NCBI GenBank assembly: GCA_963989245.1
Contig: OZ022341.1
Location: forward strand, 67,424,053 to 67,488,052
DNA length: 64,000 nt
From: Nansenia antarctica
Lineage: Eukaryota; Chordata; Actinopteri; Argentiniformes; Microstomatidae
Direction of reading: 5' to 3'
Shown here: positions 29,492 through 39,644 of the stretch, piece by piece
Layout: every line of letters starts with the position of its first letter
Numbering within the stretch: the first letter of the stretch is position 1
Translations under genes and position numbers: made by a program
Notes under the pieces: model-generated
Databases searched by the model: none
Seen by the model: only the letters and a program-made list of their open reading frames with translations
What the model was told of the DNA's origin: nothing

Positions 29492-31938
29492 GTGTCTTGG
29501 ATAATGTCTTGTCCTGACATAGTATAAATCAATCTGTCAACTGGTTTGATAAGGCGACCAAACTTGGACTTGACCTGTGTGACTGTACTAGGATGTTCAC
29601 ACTGTGTGACAGAAGCTAGAGTGTCAGTACGCTGTGTGTCACTAGCATCATCTGTCTGATTTGTGTTACCAGAAACATCAGTACAATCATCAGCGCTAAC
29701 CACAAATCTAGAATCAGAGTTAATGGACTGATCTACCATTTGCTCCTCAGCCATCTGCTCGGGGACCCTCTGAGGGGCAAACGAGACTGAAGACACTACA
29801 GTGTTAGTAGCCTCTGTCCGTGAGTGGTCAGGGAATGGTAACTGGGTGACCCACTCTAGGGTTCTTCCCTTGGGATCCGTGGGCTCTGGAACAGTCAAGG
29901 GAACATCCCTCTCCCGAACAGCTCTTCCCCCATACTCCATGTCTTCAACCTCCCCTCCCTCACTCCCAGGACAGGAATCCACTCTCTCCGACTCGAACGC
30001 GGTTCCTCTACTCACTTCCTATCCACCACAGTGTATACAGTAGACTCCCAACGGTCAGCCACCTTTCTCTTTCCTCTCTCTCTCTTGTTCGCCAACAGCA
30101 CACGGTCTCCGACGTCAATGGTGGGCCCTTTCACTCGTCTGTTGTAGAGCTCTGTGTGACGGTGCTGTTCTTTTATGACATGTTCCTGGGCTATGACCAT
30201 AGCTTCTCTCAGATCCTTCGTGATACTTGTCGTAGCTGACCACAGCTGGATCATTCAGGACTGTCCGGAAGAGTATATCGACAGGGAGACGAGGAGTACG
30301 CCCGAACATCAGATAGAAAGGTGCATAGCCAGTTGACTCATGCGCTGTGCTATTGTACATGAACGTCAGAGTTTGCAAACGCCTCGGCCAGTTGATTTTT
30401 GCCTCTGGTTCAAGCGCTCGGATCATGTTACCGAGAGTTCTATTGAAACGTTCCACACTACCGTTACCCATCGGGTGATACGGGGTTGTGTGCGACTTTC
30501 TGACACCGGAGACTCTGAGCAGCTCACTCACTAGTTGACTCTCGAAGCTAGCTTCCTGGTCGCTATGGATACGTTCTGGGAACCCAAAGACGCAGAAGAA
30601 CTTGTCCCATAGAACTCTCGCCACCTGTTTGGCTGACTGATCTTTGCAGGGGAATGCCTGGGCCATTCTTGTAAAATGGTCAGTAACAACTAACACATCA
30701 ACTGACTTGTTCCTTGAGTCCTCCGCTGACCAGAAATCAATGCAAACCAGCTGAAGTGGCCTGGTTGATGTGATATTCTGCAAAGGCGCCCTCGCAGCAG
30801 GTTCAACAGTCTTACTGACAATACACCGCTGGCAGTTACAGACGTAGTCTCTTACGTCTCTGTTGAGGTTGAGCCAGAAGAACCTCTGTCTGGCCAAGCC
30901 AAGACTCCTGAACTGACCTTGATGGCCGGCATGGTCATGAACACCTCTCAGAACTTCAACTTTCTTAGACTCAGGAATCACATACTGGCGGCGTTTTGAC
31001 TTCACAACTTGATCCCTCGAGACTCTGTAGAGTATCCCATTGCTCACAACAAGTTTCTCCCAGTGCTTCAGGTACCTCATGACTGTGACTGATTCCTTAT
31101 CTCTCTCTCTCCTGGACGGTCTCCGATGTCTCTCCACATAGTACAAGACTCGAGAGAGAGTCCTGTCTCTGAGCTGTTCATCCCGGAGTTCCTTCTCACT
31201 GTAAGCAGGAAGTGAGTCCTGACCACCTGGGACTAACTGAGGCAAATGGTGCAAGACTGCTACAGCGCGCGTTCTTGCTCCGACCTCCCACAGATCGTCA
31301 TATGACTGTAGAACAACAGACACTTCATCCATCTCCATAGACTGAGCGTGGACATGCAGAGGTGATGGGACACTTTGAGCGTAACTCTCTGCCTGGCGTG
31401 GAGTGTCACCACTATCATTGGACGACCGGAAGGCGTCCTGTACAGAAGCACTCGACACATCCTGGACTTCGGAGAGGAGATTCTTGTAGGGCTCTTCAAG
31501 TAATCTGTGACTGACTCTCTGCTTGACGAAAGGCACACGACTCAAGGCATCAGCGACAACATTCTGTGGGCCTGGCATGTACTTGATGTCGAAGTTATAG
31601 CTCGCTAACTTAGCCACCCATCGTTGCTCGCAGCAGTCCAGCTTGGGCTTCGTCATGATATGAGTCAATGGATTATTGTCCGTCCAAACAGTGAAATCAT
31701 GCCCCTTCAACCAATGGCTGAACTTGTCACAGACACTCCACTTCAAGGCTAGGAATTCCAACCGATGGGCTGGGTAGTTTCTCTGAGACTGAGAGAGGGA
31801 CTTGCTGGCGAATGCGATTGGCCTCGCTCGGTCTTCACCCTCTTGGATCTGCGACAGGACAGCACCGATGCCATCAAGGGACGTGTCCGTTGACAGCATG
31901 AAGGGTGAAGTCAGGGTGAGCCAGGACAGCCGTCTCAA
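29492..31938 (-). pseudogene. Gypsy RNase H-integrase (minus-strand element)
   Basis: The minus-strand frame 31938-30115 starts in RNase H (STDTSLDGIGAVLSQ, TDNNPLTH, ALSR). It runs through the integrase zinc module (HDHAGH ... CNCQRC) and DDE core (CIDFWSAED, SDQEASF, GSVERFNR). Shorter frames (30254-30012 and 30015-29476) hold the C-terminal tail, shifted by indels. The final codons originally continued into 28371 before the hAT insertion. Most of the catalytic part is still open. Confidence 0.88.
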
Positions 31939-34030
31939 CCAGCGCCGTTTTCAGCTTCTGGAAAGCCTGCTCCGTTTCGGGGGTCCAGTCAGTAACATTC
32001 AACTTCCTGCTTTGTGACCTTTGTTTGGACTGTTTCTCCTTCCCTTTTCTCTTCTGGCCCGTCAACAGAGAGAAGAGAGGCTTTGCAATAGCGGAGAAGC
32101 TAGGCACAAAGTGCTGGTAATAATTGATCATCCCCAAGAAAGATCTGATTCATTTCTGTGAGGGGGTTACACCGTCCGCTTCCATCAGGTCAGCACTTGT
32201 CATCTTTGCGATGCTCTCAACTTTGCTGGGATCAGTCAACACACCGTTGTCATTAATTATGTGGCCGAGGAATTCGACGGATTTCCGGAGAAAAAAACAC
32301 TTCTTGGGGGCCAATTTCAGGTTATGACCACGCAGTCTACTGAACACCATCTCCAAGCGTTCCAGAGCTGTCCTCTCATCAGGGGCGTACACCAATAAAT
32401 CATCCAGATAAACCAGTAAGCTCAGATAGTTCTGGTCTCCGAAAATGCTAGTCATCATACGCATGAAGCTCCCAGGACTATTACAGAGGCCCTGCGGGAG
32501 GCGATTATACTCATACAAGCCCATAGGTGTTGTAAAGGCAGAGTACTTTCTGTCATCCTCGTGTAGTGGCATGTTATAAAACCCTGAGGTTAGATCCATA
32601 GTACTAAACAAGGAGTTACCTCCAAGTGCAGCTAAGCAGTCGGCCTGGTGAGGGAGAGGGTGAGCATCCTTCAGGGTCCTCTTGTTCAGCCAGCGAAAGT
32701 CTGTACAGATACGGAGATCTCCGTTCTTTTTCCATACAAGAACCAACGGAGATGCATATTCACTGGTTGACTTCCTGATTATATCTTTCTCCTCCATCTC
32801 ACTCAGTACTTGGCGCAACTTCTGATACTGACTGGGGGGCACTCGTCTGAATGGGAGCCGGAATGGCCTGTGATCTGAGAGGTGAATGCGATGTATGAAG
32901 CCCTTTGCCTCTCCACAATCCAGGTGATGGCGTGAGAAGATGTCCTCGTAGCACACAACCAGGTCAGCCATCTTGCTTCTACACTGTTCAGACACGTCAC
33001 AGGAGTGTATGTCGAGCCCACTCAATCCCATGGACGGGGTTACTTGACAGCAACTGAGTAGTGGGACCTCAGCAGGTCCGGTCTCATCCATGTCCTCGAG
33101 CGCAATGCAGGAGAAGACGTCGGCCAATTTAGCATTGCGTCTTACCAAGACGGGCCTGTCGGACGAGTTGATCAGCTTCAATGGAACCCATCCGTCTCCC
33201 CACAAAGGAGTAACAACTCTGGCCACCAGAACCCCTCTTGGAGCTGAGCGACACGATGTGGGCTCTGTCATCACAGCGCTACCAGGAGACACAATAGTGG
33301 ACTTGGGTAGCTTGCCCCACATCAGGTACTCCCGACCAGGCTCAAGACACACGGCTGAGTTGCACCTGACTGTGCCTATCTTGTCAGGTATGACGTCACC
33401 TCGCCAACGGTTCAGACCAGCGAGCATCGAGAGAAACTGTTCAGATTCTGGATCGCCAGCAGGACAGGGCGTAGACACAGCCTTCCAGTAGCCATCACAT
33501 TGCTTATACTGCCGGAGGATATATTTAATAACATTGGTGCCTAGTATCAACTCATCATGCTGGCCTTCAACTACCAGAGTGGGAACCATAATCCTACAGC
33601 CATACACCTCCATTTCCACGTTGAAAGCTGACTCAGGCTTGACACGGCGACCACCACAGCCAACAAGCACCACATTTGAACTGAACTGGTTATGTTCTGT
33701 AGCAACTCCAACCTCTCTAAGCTTTCCCTCTGCCGTCTTACTCATTGTACAAGCCATAGACCCACTGTCTAGCATAGCATTCAGAGTCACTGTATTACCA
33801 ACTGTCACAGGTGTGTAGAAAAGGCTGTCACTACCACTAATTGTATGTGTATTCTGATAAACAATATCTTCAGAGTTATCACTTGAGCTTTTGAGAGCTA
33901 TATACACTGTCTCAGCACTAGATTCGTCCTCACAATGGGAGTTTACTTGGCGACCTATACTTTCTCCCTCTGAATACAGGCCACCTAGTTTCCCTGAGGC
34001 TGAGGTGCTCGGGACGACCTGGTGGGACAC
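31874..34030 (-). pseudogene. Gypsy protease-reverse transcriptase (minus-strand element)
   Basis: The frame 34030-32150 contains a protease-like LDSGSMACTMS (about 33764-33796), then RT from PFRLPFRRVP to VYLDDLLVYA (about 32395-32425). An in-frame TGA at 32150-32152, just after PSQK, interrupts the polyprotein. The same frame resumes (IRSFLGMINYYQHF) until a frameshift near 31890-31920, in the start of RNase H. In the plus-strand relative, the equivalent stop position is a Lys codon. Confidence 0.88.
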
Positions 34031-34727
34031 TCAACTTTTGTGTGACCTGGGGCTAAACAGACAAAGCACAGCTTCTCTGACATGCAGTGTGAGATGGTAG
34101 TGTGTCTACTGTCATCACAGACTCGGCAGGCCTTCTCACGGGCGCCACCCTGGTATCTTCCGCCACGAGGAGCACTGTCACGCTGCTGCACTTTCCCCAT
34201 CATCTGCTCCAGCCTCTCCATAATGCGAGCAAGAATCCTGTCTTCAGATTGCTGAGTGTTCTGGGCCACAGCAGTCGCGGAGGAGGGGCACGGAAGCTGG
34301 CCTAAAGCATGGTCCTGGGAAGGAATGAGGGTAGAAGGCGGACACTGTGTGTGGTACACTGGACTATGGGCAGGAGCAGGGGGGTACTGGGTGGAACACT
34401 GCTCAGACACAGACTGAATCGAAGGCTCTGGATGAGACTGCACAGTGTGGAGGGCGGTGGCATGGCTCTTCAATGTCACAGAACTACCGGTCCTGCCAGA
34501 GGCTCTCAGCTCTCTCTGATAATTATCAATCTTCAACTGTATGTCTCGTGAGCTCCACTCCTCAATAGCCTTGCATTCCAGAATACGGGATAGTCCAGAG
34601 TCCGGGCAATGCCTGACAAACATCCATGCTACCTCTTCACCCATGTTCTCCATCCTCCTACCTTGTCTGCGAAGGCCCTCACCAGCTACATCAGCTGCTT
34701 TGTTGATCCTCAACCAGTAGTCTACAG
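33985..34727 (-). pseudogene. Gypsy Gag C-terminal part (minus-strand element)
   Basis: Starts abruptly at DYWLRINKAADVA, homologous to DYWLRLNQAADVA in the plus-strand element. It ends with a Cys/His zinc region (CRVCDDSRHTTISHC and CFVCLAPGHTKVEC). The N-terminal half is absent where the hAT begins. It overlaps the protease frame by about 45 bases in another phase, as in Gypsy elements using frameshifting. Confidence 0.8.
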
Positions 34728-35978
34728 CAGCGTTTCTCAACTGGGGTGCCGCGGCACACTGGGGCGCCCCCTGGTGTCTTCAGGGGTGCCGTCAAATAAT
34801 TCTATATTCTGACGTTCATATGAATGAATGAATAAATATATAAATAAATAAATATATACAAATAAATATAATACAATACAATACAATTCATCATCAAAAT
34901 CTGTCTGTCTTCCCATGTCACAATGTCAATACCGGGTTCAGCGTAAGGTCAGTGTGTCTGCACTGCAGCCTGCATTGTTTTTTCATTTACCGCACAAAGA
35001 CATTTCGAGCGGAAGCAGACAGGAAGCAGACAAGTAGCAGACAAGTAGCAGACAAGTAGCAAACAAGTAGCAGACAAGTAGCAGACAAGTAGCATCATGG
35101 AACGCTTTTTAAAAAGAAAGGCTCCAGAAGAAGCGAAGGTTGACTCTGAAACAGAGCCAACTCCATCCAGCTCTACATCGAAGGTAGATACCAGCAGTAA
35201 GGCCAAAAAAAGACAATACGACGACAGCTACTTAAATTATGGCTTCATCTCTAATGAGGATCCATCATGCCCTCTCCCTTTGTGCTTAATATGTGGCATG
35301 AAACTGTCAAATGAAGCGATGGTCCCGAGTAAACTCAAAAGACACCTAAGAACCAATCATCCATCACAAGCTGGCAAGGATTCTGAATACTTTGTTCGGA
35401 TGAAAAGTCAGCATAGCCGTCAAGAACGGGTGATGATGAATTGCGCCAAAGTTTCGGTTAAAGCATTGGAGGCTACGAAATTATTGCTAAGGCGAAGAAG
35501 CCACATACTATTGCCGAGTCCGTTATATTGCCAGCATGCACAGCAATAGTTAATCACATGCTAGGCCCACAAGCTGCAAAAGAGATAGCAAAGGTCCCGC
35601 TGTCTGACTGTACAATTGAAAGGCGAATCAATGCCATGTCTGCAGATATTGAAGATATTGTTTTGGAAAAAATCAAGGCAAGGGGACATTTTTCGTTGCA
35701 AATTGATGAATCTACAGACGTGAGTGGGCATGCTCAGCTATTGGCAAATGTTCGATTCGTAGACGGGGACCGTATCAGGGAGAATTTTTTATTTTGCAAA
35801 CCACTTCCTACCAAAACGACCGGAGAGGAGATTTATCGTCTGACAACAGAGTACATTGAAAAGGGAGGATTAAGCTGGAATAACTGTGTCAGTATTTGCA
35901 CTGATGGTGCGGCTGCTATGACGGGCAGTGCCAAGGGCTTCATCAGTAGGGTCAAAGCGCAAAACCCAGGCATGCGAA
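34728..35978 (+). mobile_element. hAT element with ZBED-type transposase, 3' end removed
   Basis: Left end CAGCGTTTCTCAACTGGGG plus tgccgcggca, typical of hAT/Charlie-like ends. The interior carries a BED zinc-finger transposase. The right end is replaced by the Gypsy LTR that starts at 35979. Confidence 0.75.
35097..35978 (+). pseudogene. hAT (ZBED5-like) transposase N-terminal part
   Basis: First frame from ATG 35097: MERFLKRKA, a low-complexity stretch, then a BED-like zinc finger (CLICGMKL ... HLRTNH) and a helical region. A frameshift near 35500 leads to the frame ending at 35983. That frame has the RNase H-like transposase start (IDESTDVSGHAQLLANVRF) and CTDGAAAMTGSAKGF. The rest is lost at the LTR junction. 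Inactive. Confidence 0.85.
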
Positions 35979-36987
35979 TGTAACGGAGTAGAAAGGGCAA
36001 GTTCAATTATAGCTAAAATAGGTATAAACTGCGCCATTGTAAACTGCACCCTGTAGGGGTTTAATGACGTGGTATATCCGGGGTGTGTCCGTGACCCGGA
36101 TGCTGTGTAAATATAGCTGGACAGTGCATTTGCACGGGACGTAACGTGATCTCCCTCAGTTCATTGTTAACCACTGAGACGGTAAGGTCACGTTTTCTGC
36201 AGGGTCTGAGATCGCATATAATTTAAGAGATTATTAATGTATCTATGTTTTATTTGAATGTTTGATGATTAAGATAGCTGTTTTGAGTTTCCCCATGTAT
36301 AGTATTTTACTTGGAACATATCATAGCATTGGTAAAATGAGTTTTCTGTTGTTAGCATTGATGACGCTAATGTGACTGTTCGTGTGTAATATCATTTTAG
36401 AAATTAGACCAATGACCCTGCACGTTCCGTTGATGAAGTTGAAGTTGATGCACTGTACATATTTTTCGACAGGTAATATTATTATTTTTGTGTTATTGTA
36501 TGTCTGTTGTTCTGTTAGTAGACTGTATTCTATGAGGAGGTTGGATTTTCCACCTCACGAGTTTGCACCACGCTCGCAGCTAGCCTAGCAGTCAGGTAGC
36601 AGCCATTGTTGCACGTGGTGCGCATGCGTATTCCGGGTGCGGGGTTTTTCCATGCGTATTCCGGGTGCTGGGTTTTTCCATGCGTTTGGATGTTATGATT
36701 TCTTGTTGTTGTTGTTGAGTGAGTGCCACTGTATGATCACACAAGTGAAGATTTATGTAGTCTACACATTTTGTATTTTTGTTTCATATTATTGTTATAA
36801 TTTGTGTAGTATGAGTGACTACTGTATGTGCAGTTCATTGTTAACCACTGAGACGAAATTAGACCAATGACCCTGCACGTTCCGTTGATGAAGTTGAAGT
36901 TGATGCACTGTACATATTTTTCGACAGAATAAATGAACGTGAGCCATCCAGCTGAGAGTGATTCATGAAAAGATACACCCCGTCACA
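35979..36987 (+). repeat. 5' LTR of the plus-strand Gypsy element, with unspliced and spliced leader copies
   Basis: Begins TGTAACGGAG and ends CCCGTCACA directly before the PBS-like TTGGTGCCGTGACC. A TATA-like aaatatag is at about 36110. Segment A (36157-36181) is followed by an intron GTAAGG...TTTTAG (36182-36400), then segment B (36401-36472) and a second donor GTAATA. At 36831-36927, A and B recur joined without the intron, and B runs directly into segment C (36928-36987). Both B copies are 72 bases and identical. Confidence 0.75.
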
Positions 36988-37264
36988 TTGGTGCCGTGAC
37001 CTGTGGACCTGAAGTCAACTCTTCACCTTGACCCGGGACCACTCTGCTGGATCACTCTGCTGGACCGCTCCTGCGTGCTGTCTGGTGGGCGGCGTATGGT
37101 TTCACTCAGTTCATTCGGTGATGTTATGCACAAATGGATTGTTGAATTAATGAATGTGATCTGTGATTTATTTTAGTTTTATTGCTGTTTTGGTGACATT
37201 TTTCTTTACTGGTCTTTTATCTGATTAGTCTGTATAGTACTGTTTTCTTGAATTGTAATTCAAC
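36988..37264 (+). promoter_or_regulatory. Primer binding site and gag leader of plus-strand Gypsy
   Basis: TTGGTGCCGTGACC follows the LTR. The matching tRNA is not identified here. The rest is untranslated leader up to ATG 37265. Confidence 0.6.
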
Positions 37265-37759
37265 ATGAGCCACAGACCAGGATGTTTCAGTATGCCACTA
37301 AGCAGTAGCATTGGGAGGGGTAGAGCGATCCTCCTCAGTGGAGGTAGGGGGATTCCAGTGTTGAGTTATGATAGTCCTGTTCAGGGGGGTGATGTTCATG
37401 TTGTGGGTAGTCAGGATGCTGCTGGGGCCCTTTCAGTTAGTGGGGACACAGTTCCTTCTCAGAGCCACGACATTGATCATGCACCGAGCACACGGGTCAG
37501 TGATGCCCCATCCCCAATCTCTGCTTTCCAGTTACCTAATGTAGTGAGCCAGATGAGTGACATAATTAGAGATGTTGGTCTACAGCTGGCAGATAGCATA
37601 CTTGCACGCCTTGACTCAACGCTACCTCCTCTTAGCACTGCGCATGTACAGACCACGCCCACTGATACATCCACCCAGAGTCTAGACCTGTCCCAAGTCC
37701 AGTTGGTACCTCACAGGAGGGTGAAGGAGCCTCCAACGTTCAGAGGGGATGATAAGGAC

Positions 37760-38818
37760 TAGGGATGTCCCGATCCGATACTGAGATCGGATATCGACCC
37801 GATATTGGTCCTGAATGCTGGATCGGAGATCGGACCAGAAAAAAAAAAGGCTCCGATCCGCGTGCCCGATCCGCGTCTGTGTTACGTCTGTGTTTACGAC
37901 AGTTTGGGCTTTACGACATGTGCCGTATTACGTTTTGTGTTACACTCGTGTTTGCTCCGACTACAAGCTCTGAGTTCGACTCCGTTATTGAACATAACAT
38001 TGGCGAGATGCGAGAGAAACTCCCCCCAGACAGCAAAATTGCAAAAGCAATAACGGAGAAATTGGTTCGGTTTATTGTGCTCGACGACCAACCACTTTCG
38101 GTGGTAGAGAATGTGGGGTTTCGGAGTTTAATTGAACACCTAGAGCCGCGTTATACTTTGCCCAGTCGGCATTATATAACCGAAAATGCCATCCCGAAAA
38201 TGCACAATGAAGTGTGTGAGTTCCTCGCCAAACTATTGGAGAATGTCGATGCTATTAGCTTCACAACGGACATTTGGAGCTCAGACGTGTGTCCAATGTC
38301 GTTGTTGAGTCTCACAGCACACTGGATAGACTCTGATTTTACTTTCAAGAAAGCGGTGCTGCATGCCCGTGAGTTCCGTGGCTCACACACTGGGGATTCC
38401 ATTAAGGCAGCCATGGAGGAGATGCTGCTCGAATGGAAAATTAACAAAAGCAAAGTCCATGTCGTTTTAAGAGAGGTGGTCACTGAGTACTGCAGAGTAC
38501 TATTTTTGTTGCTTTAATAAAGGCTGGCAGTCTTTAATTTAACTGTTGTTGGTGTGGACTATATACTGGGGAGGTATTTGAATGAATGAATGAATGAATG
38601 GTCTTTATTGTCATTGCTACAGTACAGGTACCAAACAACGAAATTTAGGAGGGGTGGCTCCCCTGGTGTTAGGAAAAAATAAATAATAAAAAAATAAAAA
38701 AAATTCAGGGGGCAAAAAATTTATACAAATATCGGATCGGTATCGGTATCGCCGATACCCGAAGCCCAGGTATCGGTATCGGTATCGGTAGTGAAAAAGT
38801 GGGATCGGGACATCCCTA
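37760..38818 (+). mobile_element. hAT element (Ac/ZBED1-like), internally deleted
   Basis: Flanked by perfect 8-base duplication ATAAGGAC (37752-37759, 38819-38826). Ends TAGGGATGTCCCGATCC and the inverse GGATCGGGACATCCCTA-type. Repeated TATCGG motifs lie near both ends. It contains a transposase fragment and a small LINE-tail piece (about 38580-38680). Confidence 0.93.
37912..38517 (+). pseudogene. hAT transposase fragment (ZBED1/Ac family)
   Basis: Open stretch resembling the middle of the ZBED1-like hAT transposase: VLDDQPLSVVENVGFRSL, EPRYTLPSRHYITE, and SFTTDIWSSD with the first catalytic region. The BED finger and the C-terminal dimerisation domain are missing, so it is a non-autonomous deletion product. 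Confidence 0.85.
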
Positions 38819-39644
38819 ATAAGGACGCAGTGAATGTGCGTGAGTGGGAAGACATAATGAGGAGTTATGTGAAAAAGGCGAACATCAGAGCAGATCAGCA
38901 GGCGGAAGAAATATTCACCCATCTCAGGGGCAGGGCTAAGGATGTAGTGAAGTATGGGACGAGGAGCAGTGGCATTAATGTCACTGAAAACCCAGAGGCC
39001 ATCTATGGTCTTCTACGTAAGCATTTTGCTGCTGTTCCCTGTTCACCTATCCCCCTAGCCGACTTCTACACCACGCTGCCGAAGAGTGGTGAGGAAGCGT
39101 ATGACTACTGGCTACGCCTCAATCAAGCTGCAGATGTTGCCACTGATCGCCTCAAAGAACAAGGTAAAACACTTGAGTGCCCTCTCCTGGAGGTGACACG
39201 TATGTTCATCAGGAACTGTCCATCCAAAGAGCTTGCCATGACTTTCAGATCAAAGACGATCGATAAGTGGACTGCTGTAGAGGTCCAAGATGTACTTGAC
39301 GAGTTCCACACTCAGGTGTGCTCGAACGGTGTTGCCGCAGCCGTGAGTAAAAGGCCCAGTGAGGGTGTGCTAGTGAACAGAGTTGAGATGTCAGGCACTG
39401 ATATGTGTTCACCTGAAAAGCAGGATACTCGCCCAGACAAGGGGGCAGAGGCCTTTGAACGTATCATCTCAATGCTAGAGAAAGTCCTAGTGGAGAAGTC
39501 TGCTCCTGCTAAGGACATGTCAAACAAGCAGTATAGACCCAGCCCCCCCAGGATTGAGGGTCTGAATAACCTGCCGTGTGCTGTGTGTGGCGACGCTAGA
39601 CACTCTGCTTGGACTCACTGCCGTGACCAGAGGCTCTGCTTCCA

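Larger units (their letters stand above)
27299..34727 (-). mobile_element. Ty3/Gypsy element (minus strand), old, 5' end lost
   Basis: Reading on the minus strand: gag with CCHC knuckles (to 33985), protease-RT, RNase H and integrase (to about 29500), then a 3' LTR (27299-28160). The 5' LTR and gag N-terminus are missing because a ZBED-type hAT element abuts at 34728. A further hAT (28372-29491) sits in its 3' end. Stop codons and frameshifts show it is inactive. It is related to the plus-strand element at 35979 (shared protease, RT and RNase H phrases) but clearly diverged. Confidence 0.88.

Noticed and set aside
35979..36987. 5' region of a host gene with introns rather than an LTR
   Set aside because: TG...CA ends, an adjacent PBS-like site and Gypsy gag right after it favour an LTR, and the second Gypsy element shows the same architecture. 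The second LTR copy is missing, so some doubt remains.
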